From: Notospermus geniculatus | Lineage: Eukaryota > Nemertea > Pilidiophora > Heteronemertea > Lineidae | Direction: 5' to 3' | DNA length: 64,000 nt | Assembly (NCBI GenBank): GCA_002633025.1 | Contig: NMRB01000071.1 | Location: 244,842 to 308,841 of the forward strand | Shown: positions 13,138 to 22,859 of the stretch, in pieces | Numbering within the stretch: position 1 is the stretch's first letter | How the letters are laid out: every line of letters begins with the position of its first letter | Made by a program: the position numbers and the translations under genes | Notes under the pieces: generated by a model | Seen by the model: only the letters and a program-made list of their open reading frames with translations | Database searches by the model: none | What the model was told of the DNA's origin: nothing

Positions 13138-13181
13138 ACATTGTTACAACGCTTGATGTACATTGTTACAACGCTTGATGT
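13138..13181. repeat. 22-bp tandem duplication
   Basis: Two consecutive copies of ACATTGTTACAACGCTTGAT plus GT. Confidence 0.95.
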
Positions 13182-13530
13182 ACATGTAACTCACATTTGA
13201 AAATTTAAAAACAATTATCAGTTCCTTTGTTATGGTAGTCAATTTTAAAACCAGAAATTTAAGTTAACTTGAAAGCACACTATTGGTTTTCCTAGCAATT
13301 ACAGGTTTCATGCCATATAGGTATTGAAAGGTTACAATATGGGGTGTGGCCCCTAACATTCGCTCAATTTCAATATTGGAAAAACTGGTACATTTAACCG
13401 ACAGCTTGGTAATTTGACCTAACCTTAGTAATTTGGGTGTAAAATATCATGGCAATCATTACTGTGTATGTCTGCAACTTTGCCAAGAGAGATGAACTAG
13501 GCCAACTTACAATTTACTGTAGATAGTAAA

Positions 13531-13755
13531 ACCATTAAAATGCCTCTAGTATCTGAATGTCATCATTACATTTAAGTTGATATGAGGATACAAAAATTAT
13601 AAAAGGTTTCTAAACAACTTTCTCAACACATAGCTTCCTCACCAAACCATTAAAATGCCTCTAGTATCTGAATGTCATCATTATGTTTAAGTTGACATGA
13701 GGATACAAAAATTAAAGGTTTCTAAACAACTTTCTCAACACATAGCTTCATCACC
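13531..13755. repeat. 115-bp tandem duplication
   Basis: The unit starts ACCATTAAAATGCC and recurs 115 bp later at 13646 with a few substitutions and a small deletion. It ends with TCTCAACACATAGCTTC in both copies. AT-rich and non-coding. Confidence 0.9.
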
Positions 13756-14670
13756 TTCTCACAGCAAAATTTCATGAGATATAGCAACTAATTTAAATCA
13801 CGTAAAAATTCCTCTTCAAGGAGACTGCATTGGCCCTTGAAATATTTTTTTCTGATACGTGCCATGGTACTAGATGTACATTTTTTTAAATCTATTTTTA
13901 AAAACCAGTACATGTAAGTATGTTAGAAATGCAAATTTAGATTTTATCTTCTCACAAAATGATCACGCAAAGCCATTAATTAAATCATGGGGGACTTTCT
14001 CAAATGCTGAGCTTGAAAAAATAATAACGTTGTTCAGGAATTTGTGTCCAAACAAAGACCAATTTGTTGAGCAAAAAATATGGTGCTCATTTTTGCCAGG
14101 CAAACAAACATTTTCGAACTGGCAATGTTAAAAAGACGTTATTGACACAAAACTGCACAGCCTGACAACATAAGAGAGATGTATATATCAAAATGAATTA
14201 GTCACGTTACAAAAGCAGATGAAGTGACAGAACTATCAAAGTAATGGACCATGCCAGCCACTTGGGATATTTCTAAATAATCCGTTAAATTGTTCTGTCA
14301 CTATTCAATTTAGAATAAAACACTAGACTCTGTACAATGTAAAATTATAACTGTTGTCACAAACACAAGAATATACACACTTGCACATTTCTGACAATTC
14401 TAACTAATTAGGCTATTAAACCTATTTGGAGTCTTTGGCTTTAGTGCAGAACTCGTGATCAAATGACTTCAATGTCGATAATATCAAGCATTTTCATGTG
14501 TCATGAATATTTCTCAACCCAGTTTTTTTTAAAATTAAATTGTTGGTAAGTTGAATTAAATACTGATTTAGATTCTCCTGGAGAACGAGATTTAACCTGC
14601 TTTAGATTGTTCAATAGTTGTGTACTGATAAAAACTGGCTTGGACTATTCATGCAGTCAAGTCAATATAA

Positions 14671-14890
14671 CACTCTTCAATAGCTGCTAGTGTTTAAAAC
14701 TTTCTTATGTTGTTCAATTGTTGGTAAGTTTAAAGCCAGTTTTAATAGATTGTATAACCACAGAACCATAGAGATTGCACAATTCAATAAAGCACTATTC
14801 AATAGCTGCTAGTGTTTAAAACTATCTTATGTTCTTCAACTGGTGGCAAGTTTAAAGTTACATGTAGCTTAGATTGCATAACCATCAGCA
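14671..14890. repeat. About 122-bp tandem duplication
   Basis: The unit begins CACTCTTCAATAGCTGC at 14671 and CACTATTCAATAGCTGC at 14793, with TAGTGTTTAAAACT and TCTTATGTT blocks conserved. Related fragments (TTCAATAGTTGTGTACTG) occur just before it, around 14610, suggesting an older third unit. Confidence 0.8.
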
Positions 14891-14984
14891 ACACAATCCC
14901 AAACTTGGAATGCGTCATGCGGTAAAAACACTTTCAACGCATGACTCAAGTTGAATGGCATGAAGGCGGAATTCGATGTTGACT

Positions 14985-15366
14985 GGTCGATAATTCCTAT
15001 CACGTCAGACTTATTCATGCAACATTGCCGCAATGTTGCTCCGCTGACATGTTTGATATCGATCCAACCTGCGCCGCTTGGTCGATAATTCCTATCACGT
15101 CAGACTTATTCGTGCAACATTGCCGCAATGTTGCTCTGCTGGACATGTTCGATATCGATCCAACCTGCGCTGCTTGGTCGATAATTCCTATCACGTCAGA
15201 CTTATTCGTGCAACATTGCCGCAATGTTGCTCTGCTGGACATGTTCGATATCGATCCAACCTGCGCCGCTTGGTCGATAATTCCTATAACGTCAGACTTA
15301 TTCGTGCAACACTGCCGCAATGTTGCTCTGCTGGACATGTTCGATATCGATCCAACCTGCGCCGCA
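14985..15366. repeat. Four-copy 95-96-bp minisatellite
   Basis: Units start with GGTCGATAATTCCTATC at about 14985, 15080, 15176 and 15272 and differ at only a few positions. Each unit contains a perfect 21-bp palindrome (GCAACATTGC-C-GCAATGTTGC) and TCGATATCGAT. A 96-bp period is divisible by three, so frames stay open on both strands (15025-15447 plus, 15015-15425 minus, 15078-15392 plus) and give apparent repeat proteins. I regard these as by-products of the repeat, with no independent sign of translation. Confidence 0.95.
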
Positions 15367-15559
15367 ATCGCATTATCGCTAGTGCAAAATAAAAATGGGC
15401 GTTCAACCATGCACTTCGGACACACACCACGATTTTCTACTTCCTAAAGCACGAACAAAATGCGGACGAATACATCGAACCATAGACACACACAAGAATA
15501 TAAACAAGAGGACATTGAAAATGTCATATGGTTCCTGTAGGTTCATTAGATAAGAATGG

Positions 15560-16260
15560 AAATTGTCATAATGTCACACCATGATTCTGATCATCAAGAT
15601 TATTGCATAACTGAAATGGGCATCCTCACTAACCCAAGTATGGGTGATAGCATGCCTCTACCTCTACACAGGCAGAGATATTTCAAATTATCAATTTTGA
15701 CCTTGATAATGAGTTTGACCTCGATAATGACATCTGATAATGACCTCTTGATAATTACCTCATGATAAATTATCAAGTTTGACCTTGACAATGACCTCTT
15801 GATGATGACCTCTGATCATCAAGGTCCATTGCGTAATCGAAATGGGCATCCTCAATACCCTAAGTGTGGATGACATCATGCCGCTACATCTTCCACAGGC
15901 AGAGATATTTCAAATTATCATGTTTGACCTTGACCTTGACCTCTGATCATCTAGATCATTGCATAATCAAAATGGACATCCTCAATAACCTAAGTTTACT
16001 ACCGCAGGCAAAGATATTTCAAATTATCAAGTTTGACCTTGACCTTGACCTCTGATCATAAAGGTCATTGCACAATCGAAATACATGTAGGGCATCCTCA
16101 TTAACCTAAAATATGGGTGAATATCATGTGTCTATCTCAACCACAGGCTGTGATATTTCAAATTATCAAGTTTGACCTCTGACCTTGACCTACGATCATA
16201 AAGATCATTGCATAATCGAATTTGGCATCCTCAATAACCTAAGTATGGGTGTTTTATCAA
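15560..16260. repeat. Diverged tandem repeat rich in TGACCTT half-sites
   Basis: Five diverged units of roughly 110-140 bp share TTTCAAATTATCAAGTTTGA, CTTGACCTCTGATCAT, AGGTCATTGCATAATCGAAA and GGCATCCTCAATAACC blocks. A further unit appears at 17243-17300, after an interposed repeat, which implies that the array was split by an insertion. TGACCTTGACCT, a direct repeat of nuclear-receptor-type half-sites without spacer, recurs in most units. Confidence 0.85.
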
Positions 16261-16319
16261 ACCTGAACCTCTACCATGTCAACCACAAACTAGAGCAATG
16301 TCGATGGGAGCCCATCGCA

Positions 16320-17242
16320 TATCTCCCCGCTTTCGACAGGAAGTAATGGTGACATGGTTATTTTTCCTGTGTCTTTCATATATTGACCCCTGGTGGGAAG
16401 AGGCTGAGTTTGATCGAAATAGATTGGGGGTTGGGCACATTAGCAGTTGAGTACGGTACCTAAACATCCCAAATTCCAGATACACCACCACTCACAATTT
16501 TGTCACCTCATCACAAATAGTTTACGAATAATGCCCATAGACGTGTTTTTCACATGTTTCTTGTGGTTTTAAGGAATGTTCATCCCCTTGTGACCTTGAA
16601 AGTAGGTCAATGTCAAAACCTGTCTGATATATTGTGAAGATGTTACAGATGGACCTTAACACAAAATTTTGTCACTTTATCACAATTTAACTTAAGGAGT
16701 AATGGCCATAAATGTATTTGTCACAGATCGCCCCCTGGCGGAAAGACAGGGAGTTGGATTGAAATTCTAAGCATGTTGTGCACATCAGTGGATGAGTACC
16801 TAATATATACCAAAGTTTCTATCTCCTCCATTGAATGGTCCAGGAGGAGATATCACTTTCGGACGGCTCCTAGTTTTTATTAATGTTTGACCCCTGTGAC
16901 CTTGAAAGTAGGTCAAGGTCAAAACCCGTATGATATATTATGAAGCTGTCACAGATAAACCTTCACACCAAATTACATCACTTTATCACAATTACTTTAG
17001 GAGTAATGACCATAAATGTGTTTTTACATATCGCCCCCAGGTGGAAAGACAGGGAGTTGGATCGAAATTCCAAGAGTGTTGTGCACAATAGTGGATGAGT
17101 ACCTAATATATACCAAAGTTTCAAGCTCCTCCGTTGAACGGTCTAGGAGGAGATATCACTTTCGGACGGACGGACGGACAGCCGGAGTGACGGTGGAGGG
17201 TAAAACAATATCTCCCCGACTTTTTTCAAAAAGCGGGGAGAT
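16320..17242 (+). repeat. Hairpin-ended interspersed repeat (CTCCCCG stem) with internal duplication
   Basis: The element starts near ATCTCCCCGCTTTCG and ends in a long hairpin at 17210-17242 (ATCTCCCCG, bulged A, CTTTTT, loop TC, AAAAAG, CGGGGAGAT). Just before the hairpin are a GGACGGACGGACGGAC run and AAAACAATAT; just after it is AACAA. Inside, a unit of about 300 bp beginning TCACTTTATCACAAT and carrying CGCCCCC(T/A)GGYGGAAAGACAGG is present twice. No reading frame. It interrupts the preceding TGACCTT array. Transposon class unknown. Confidence 0.7.
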
Positions 17243-17830
17243 AACAAAGATATTTCAAATTATCAAGTTTGACCTTGACCTCTGATCATCAAGGTCACCC
17301 GGACACGTGAGGATGAGGATTTTAACATACATGTAGTCCTGTCCTTGAATAAGCAGGCATGAAAGACTTGTTTCATGTCGATCAGTGGACAATATGGCAA
17401 GTTATCTCAAAATACCAAATTTGTGATGTCAATATCACCATGACCCAAGCACCCCACATCAAATGTAATCAGCTCATTCATTTCCTAGGATATGAAAACC
17501 TAAGGGTAGAACTTGTTTCTATTGTTCTAGGTGTTAAACGGGCGGAGTTATGCCATCAAATAAAAGTGTGACGGACAAAAATATCAAGTCTGATATGTTG
17601 ATTACATCATGATGGAGGCACCTGAGGTTGAAAATGTTTAGCTCATTGGATTGCCCAGGTTGACAAACCTAGGGGTAGGATTTGTTTCCAAAGCTGTAGC
17701 TGTTCAAGGACAAGAGATATGAAGGCGTGACAGACAGACGGACACACACAGACACCATGACTGAAAACAATATGGTTCCCGATCTTATTGATCGGGAACC
17801 ATAACAACGGCTCGATTCCACCAGCATATA

Positions 17831-17954
17831 TGGCGTCGGCGTTCGAATCACTTCTATATTGAGTCCATCGACTCTTTCCACCGCAGTTTGACCCTGACGC
17901 GAAAGTGCGGTTGAAACAGTCAATGGAATCAACACAGAAGTGATTCGAACGCCA
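17831..17954. mobile_element. Foldback element inside the triplicated block
   Basis: The left arm TGGCGTCGGCGTTCGAATCA and onward pairs with the right arm ending TGATTCGAACGCCA. Pairing continues through CTTCTATATTGAGTCCAT against ATGGAATCAACACAGAAG and into CCGCAGTTT against the GCGGTTGAAAC region. A diverged copy lies at about 18547-18656 with part of the right arm deleted. Confidence 0.7.
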
Positions 17955-18356
17955 CTGTATAACCTTCGGCTATACAATGCTCATACAAAGCTCATTCCTT
18001 TCCTAGGATATGAAAACCTAAGGCATGTAAGGGTAGAACTTGTTTCTATTGCTCTAGGTGTTAAAGAGGCAGAGTTATGCCATCAGATAAAAGCGTGACG
18101 GACAAAAATATCAAGTCTGATATGTTGATTACATCATGATGGAGGCACCTGAGGTTGAAAATGATTAGCTCATTCAATTGCCCAGGTTGACAAACCTAGG
18201 GGTAGGATTTGTTTCCAAAGCTGGAGCTGTTCAAGGACATGAGATATGAAGGCATGAAAGACAGACGGACACACACAGACACCATAACCGAAAAAAATAC
18301 GGTTCCCGATCTTAGTGATCGGGAACCATAACAAGGGCTCAATTCCACCAGTATAT

Positions 18357-18543
18357 GTGACCCGATCTAGGCCTAGCAAAAGTAGGTGCAAGTCGCAAAC
18401 GTGGAAAGGGTTAAGGACCTTGCAGCACAACAGCTAAAATGTACGTTTCTGCGGGTTGACAATAGTAGTGGACAGCCATGACAATAGAGGAGTAAACTGA
18501 TGATCACCTGCGACTTGCGCCTAGTTTTGGCAGATTGGGTCAC
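18357..18543. mobile_element. GTGACCC-type MITE, copy A (187 bp)
   Basis: Inverted ends GTGACCCGATCT and AGATTGGGTCAC continue, after a short unpaired bit, into GCAAAAGTAGGTGCAAGTCGC pairing with its diverged complement (about 40 bp in all). Comparison with the uninterrupted homologous spacer near 17826 (CAGCATATATGGCG) proves that this is an insertion. Flanks are ATAT and ATGT. Its core (TTGCAGCACAACAGCT, AATAGTAGTGGACAGC) is shared with the copy at 24225-24416. Confidence 0.85.
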
Positions 18544-19054
18544 ATGTGGCGTTGGCGTTCGAATCACTTCTATGTTGAGTCCATTGACTCTTTCCACCAC
18601 AGTTTGACGCTGACGCGAAAGGGCGGTTGAAACAGTCAATGGAATGATTCGAATGCCACTGTATAACCTTCGGCTATACAATGCCCAAACAAGGCTCATT
18701 CCTTTCCTAGGATATGAAAACCTAATGGTAGAACTTGTTTCTATTGCTCTAGGTGTTAAAAGGGCGGAGTTATGCCATCAGATAAAAGCGTGACGGACAA
18801 AAATATCAAGTCTGATATGTTGATTACATCATGATGGAGGCACCTGAGGTTGAAAATGATTAGCTCATTGGATTGCCCAGGTTGACAAACCTAGGGGTAG
18901 GATTTGTTTCCAAAGCTGGAGCTGTTGAAGGAGATAAGATATGAAGGTGTGACAGACGGACACACACACACACCACGACCAAAAACAATATGGTTCCCGA
19001 TCTTTATGATCGGGAACCATAACAACAGCTGCATTGCATTCTGTGACTCAACAT

Positions 19055-19434
19055 AAAGGTGCCCATACACGATCAATATTATTGCACAATATGAGGATCA
19101 CAATGGGCAATACTATTGTCAATAGCCGTGGTTACACTACATAAAATCTCCGGGGTTTTTGCGGTCACACCTATGAATTGCCGGGCTTCAAGAAACCCGT
19201 GTCTGAAAAACACGGGTTTCTGAGACACGGCAATCTCTTAACTACAATGTAGTAGTGTGACCTCTCGCCGGGATTTTCGTACACACGGGTTTGACACGGG
19301 TCTGGAAAAACACGGGTATTTTTATGTAGTGTAACCACGGCTAATCTTTCTTCTAATTATCATGCTAGAAGCACACGACCACCCATTTGGGCCCCATATT
19401 GTGCAATAATATTGCGCCGTGTATGGGCGGCTTT
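19055..19434. mobile_element. Foldback MITE (outer), host of a nested element
   Basis: The left end AAAGGTGCCCATACACG with CAATATTATTGCACAATATG pairs with the right end CATATTGTGCAATAATATTG with CGTGTATGGGCGGCTTT, giving arms of about 40 bp. A second, unrelated foldback (19124-19342) sits inside. Without it this element would be about 160 bp. Its right end is only 4 bp from the splice donor of the RCC1 exon at 19445-19588. Confidence 0.85.
19124..19342. mobile_element. Nested foldback MITE, AGCCGTGGTTACACTACAT ends, AAT duplication
   Basis: The terminal repeats AGCCGTGGTTACACTACATA and TATGTAGTGTAACCACGGCT are perfect and are bracketed by AAT at 19121-19123 and 19343-19345. The interior holds further palindromes around AACCCGTGT/ACACGGGTT and AATTGCCGGG/CACGGCAAT. 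It inserted into the older foldback at 19055-19434, so relative age is directly readable. Confidence 0.88.
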
Positions 19435-19444
19435 AGAGACTTAC

Positions 19445-19588
19445 TTGAGAGAGCAACACTATGGAAAGAGCCACCAGAAACTGATGTGAAGCGACAACTG
19501 CCGACATATTTTCTCTCTGGGTAGATGTAGTTATCATCCTTTGATCCACAGGCCTTGCCAAACCCCCAACAATAGAGACCACCATCAT
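19445..19588 (-). CDS. RCC1-repeat protein, exon e (fifth recognised)
   Basis: A 144-nt internal exon. On the minus strand the acceptor is TTTATTCCAG|ATGATGG and the donor is TCAA|GTAAGTCT. Joined to the preceding exon (which ends in a single A), the first codon is Asn and the frame reads NDGGLYCWGFGKACG, then GGSFHSVALS at the end. LYCWGFGKACG is the WG-x-G strand-loop of an RCC1 blade, and GGSFHSVAL is the VxxGxxHSxAL motif of the following blade. The exon exits after one codon base. RCC1 propellers act as guanine nucleotide exchange factors or protein-interaction platforms; which role applies here cannot be told. The next exon downstream is not certain (3682-3806 is phase-compatible). A nested MITE lies right beside the donor. 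Confidence 0.9.
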
Positions 19589-19599
19589 CTGGAATAAAA

Positions 19600-21158
19600 T
19601 ATGGAAGAAAATTTAGATTTTGTATGCCAGGAGTGAGTTTCTAATACCGCCCAATTAACTTCTCCAAAACTACAAATCTTTGATATTTCATTACGGTCCT
19701 ATATTTCACCCAGTTAAAAGACCCGTACTGCCAAGCCGAAGGCACTATGCTATTGTCAGAAAATTTTATGACAGAAAATCTCACAAATGCAAAGGGGTTA
19801 TTTGGTAGTGTCATGAAATAGTAATCATAACTTTTGTATCTGATTTCAGAATTCAGTGCACAACCACAAAGGATAGCTCAGAGACAAGTCGAAGCAGCCG
19901 GATAAGCCAGATTAGGTAATCATCTCATGAGAATTAACAATCAAAGTGGCGCAAAACAAAATGGATGAAAAAGACTGTTATTTGATCTAATTAACTTAAG
20001 AGGACCTGTAACACCACACCGAGAAGAAGCCACAAAATACCCACATTAACCAAGAGATCCGTATTACCGACCCAATGGAATTGATGCGACCAAAAATTGT
20101 GGTGACATATGGTTGATAAACGGGCAGAGGGATTATTGTGGTTAATAATCTGATGGGTTCGTCCTGTGGCCACGGAAGACTTCGCCACAGACAGGCAATC
20201 ACACCGCCACAGCTTTTAATGACAAAGTTTCACCTGTCAATGATCAGGACTGTACAAGTTCACATGACGTTGGGCGTAACATACCGTGCATTGGATATGG
20301 CATATTACAGAAAATGCATGGGTCAAGAAAGGATGGGATGGAACTCCTTCACAGGAGGAGGGAATTAATGGTTATGAACAGGAGACAAAATAATGATGGC
20401 CACTTGCCATTCCAAAGTCGACCATTTCATGAAACATGAAGGGATTTTACAATCCATTTTGCAATGGAAGGATACAAAAATGCACGACTGAACCATATCA
20501 GGTGATATTGGAATAAGGACAATTTATGTTCCCTGCAATGAGCATCTATCAAAATAATTCTAGTTATTTCACCACAGAATGCATTTGGCACTTCTAATCA
20601 TAACAAATGAATCTCTGTGTGTGTAATAGCTTACGAGTGACTCCCTGCTGAATTTAAGTGAGAGTTCACTTGTCTTGCATACTCTACGACCGTGCCACCT
20701 CTGTGGCATCATGGGGCATGAAAACATCAGCATTATGGTTTGGTGAAAGGTAATAATTCACCAAGGCTGTGAAGAGTCACACTATGAAGACCCGAGTTCC
20801 CTGATGTCAGGGAAGAGAAGTGCCAACGAGGGCATCTGTCGTCTGAGTAACAGCTAAAAGCTTCTTGATAATTCTATTATGTGGGCATACATGGGTCCAA
20901 AGGGCAATCAAGTTGCAATCTAGGCAAAGGAAAATAGGATTTCACAAGTTGAGGTGAAAGGGGACCTAACTAATTGTCTTGTAATATTGGATGCTGTCAA
21001 GTCCCATGGGCAGGGTCAGTGAAAACCAAGCTCTCTTTAATAAAAGGAAGAATGGGTCATCATATCACCACCTTCCAGTGTGCTCTTGTTCATTCACATA
21101 TCAAGCACAAAATTGATTTACATGTAAAGCAAGGTTCAGAGTTTGGACCAGACTGACC
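19600..21158. other. Intron of the RCC1 gene, no feature recognised
   Basis: Single-copy-looking intronic DNA between exons e and d. Short frames near 19991-20368 on both strands overlap and have no recognisable domain. Confidence 0.5.
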
Positions 21159-21260
21159 TTAACCCCCCAAATTTAAATCTTGCGGAGAATAACATCTTAA
21201 TTTCTAAAGTTAACCCCCCAAATTTAAATCTTGCGGAGAATAACGTCTTAATTTCTAAAG
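21159..21260. repeat. 51-bp tandem duplication
   Basis: Two adjacent copies of a unit starting TTAACCCCCCAAATTTAAAT and ending TTTCTAAAG, with a single difference (AACATC against AACGTC). Confidence 0.95.
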
Positions 21261-21307
21261 TGCATGAAATAAGAACAGGTTTCTAAGGTGAAAGACACAG
21301 CTTCCTA

Positions 21308-21391
21308 CCGGACTCGAACCGAGACCCTCGCCTGAGGCATCAATCACCAGCACTCAGGGGCAGCACGCCTTAACCACTAGGCCAAATCCCC
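21308..21391 (-). mobile_element. tRNA-like (Leu/Ser type) SINE head or pseudogene
   Basis: The minus strand begins GGGGATTTGGCCTAGTGGTT, has an A box (TGGCCTAGTGG), a long variable-arm-like insert and a B box (GGTTCGAGTCC). The class II shape resembles tRNA-Leu or tRNA-Ser. The 3' acceptor (CGGTAG) does not pair with GGGGATT, so a functional tRNA is unlikely. It lies in an RCC1 intron on the same strand as the gene. Confidence 0.6.
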
Positions 21392-21399
21392 ATCTTAAA

Positions 21400-22550
21400 A
21401 AAAAGATGGTTCAATGACCCATGTCAAACGAGGCGTCCCTGAGCACCCTGCGAGTAATCCAATTTAATTTCTACAGTCTTTTCTAATACTGCAACTTCCC
21501 TTCTCCATTCAGATATTTCCACCTTTCCAGAGACACCACATGACTTCCTCAACTGAATGAAGTGGAGGTGATACTATGGAACTCCCTTCTCTATAAATTC
21601 AATTGAAAACCATTCACACACTTACAAATGTCTAAAACTTATGGGGCGACACAAAACTTGATTAACTTACAATTAACACATCACTTATTCTACTCCTATT
21701 GGGACTCCTATGGTGGATGCTGGATGTGGTTAAGTAACTTCAACACTCTCAGCTGTAACATTTTGAACCAACGCCTTGTTAAGTGCCAACTCCTGATAGC
21801 TTACAAGTGGTATACCATTCCAATTTGAATGAATGTTAAAAATGTATTTTCGCATACTTGTCACTAGATATACTTTTAAAGGGTAATAAATTGAAGCTTA
21901 GACACCTCAGCAATTGCAGTTAATGCATTGTAACTGCATCAATGAGTCATGTGTCGTCAAAAGCTACTTCTAATGAAATTTGAAATAGGGCAATTTGAAA
22001 TGGGGCAACTAGTGCATGACACTTATGTCCAAATGAAATGGAAACGATAACAGCATAAAACAATTTAATCAAAATTTGACATCACACATGCAATTATTAT
22101 ACATGTACAAAATTGCAGGTTTCACAAGAGAAGCCTTCAACAGAACAAAACACTGATAATTTTTGAGCCAGCCGATATTTACCACTTGAACGAGCAGCAC
22201 CTTTTGCAGATTACGAAGATCAGCAGGGAATATAGGAAGACTGAAAACCGGGACAAAGGGCCCACATTCCCAACCTTGACCCAGACCCCGTACCCACTGA
22301 GAGGGACAAATTGTGCATCATGGACTTACAGGGGTGAAATCACCCTTTAATTGCTTACGACTTAAAAGTGTGGAGATCGCAGGTTCCATCTACTTAGGAG
22401 TAACATTAGAGCTTCACCCGTCCAATGTAAGACAGGTGTTGGTACAATGGGTCAAGAAAGTGAAAACCACAGTTTCCTGTGGACCAATTTCACGTTTTTC
22501 ACTTAGTTCTTTTTTGTTTACTTTACTTTGATCCTCTCATTTGGTATTAT
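21400..22550. other. Intron of the RCC1 gene, no feature recognised
   Basis: AT-rich intronic DNA without recognisable repeat ends or coding exons. Confidence 0.5.
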
Positions 22551-22556
22551 ACTTAC

Positions 22557-22681
22557 TGTCCACAGCTAGGCTGTGATTAGCACCACAAGCGATGGTCTTC
22601 ACCCCAGCAACCCCATCAACCTTCTTTAGAGTCACTGCCTCACTGCAATCACCACATCCAAGCTGACCATAACCGTTATTT
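22557..22681 (-). CDS. RCC1-repeat protein, exon d (fourth recognised)
   Basis: A 125-nt exon with acceptor CTTTTCTTTTCAG|AAATAAC and donor GGACA|GTAAGT on the minus strand. The first base completes a Gly codon from the previous exon, then the frame reads NNGYGQLGCGDCSEAV and onward to GVKTIACGANHSLAVD. GYGQLG is the canonical RCC1 blade signature and IACGANHSLAV the next VxCGxxHSLAL strand. It exits after one base of a codon, matching exon e. Translating the unspliced minus strand would add intron residues on both sides, so exon borders were set by the splice sites. Confidence 0.95.
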
Positions 22682-22772
22682 CTGAAAAGAAAAGCAACTA
22701 TGGGAAATTGCCCCACCCGAATTGTCACGTTAAGCCAAAATAACTTGACCAAGCTGAACTTTGACAACTGGC

Positions 22773-22859
22773 ATTCTCAAGTTGAGTGTTCTTGTGAATG
22801 TATTCTCAAGTTGAGTGTTCTTGTGAGTGTATTCTCAAGTTGAGTGTTCTTGTGAATGT
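22773..22859. repeat. Three-copy 29-bp tandem repeat
   Basis: Units start ATTCTCAAGTTGAGTGTTCT at 22773, 22802 and 22831. CTCAAGTTGAG inside is a perfect palindrome. The repeat lies about 90 bp upstream of the exon d acceptor, within the intron. Confidence 0.95.

Larger units (their letters stand above)
17471..19021 (+). repeat. Three copies of a hairpin-ended repeat (GGTTCCCGATC stem)
   Basis: Copies at about 17471-17803, 17989-18330 and 18692-19021 share TCCTAGGATATGAAAACCTA, GGCGGAGTTATGCCATCA, GATTACATCATGATGGAGG, a (G)ACAGACGGACACACACAGAC run and a terminal hairpin (GGTTCCCGATC, 5-nt loop, GATCGGGAACC) followed by ATAACAA. The pieces between copies 1-2 and 2-3 are also homologous, so the block is a tandem triplication of a compound unit. 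Copy 2 carries an inserted MITE in its spacer (18357-18543). Confidence 0.9.

Noticed and set aside
15015-15447. Overlapping open frames of 104-140 codons on both strands
   Set aside because: They follow directly from a 96-bp tandem repeat whose period is divisible by three; no start context, domain or splice evidence.
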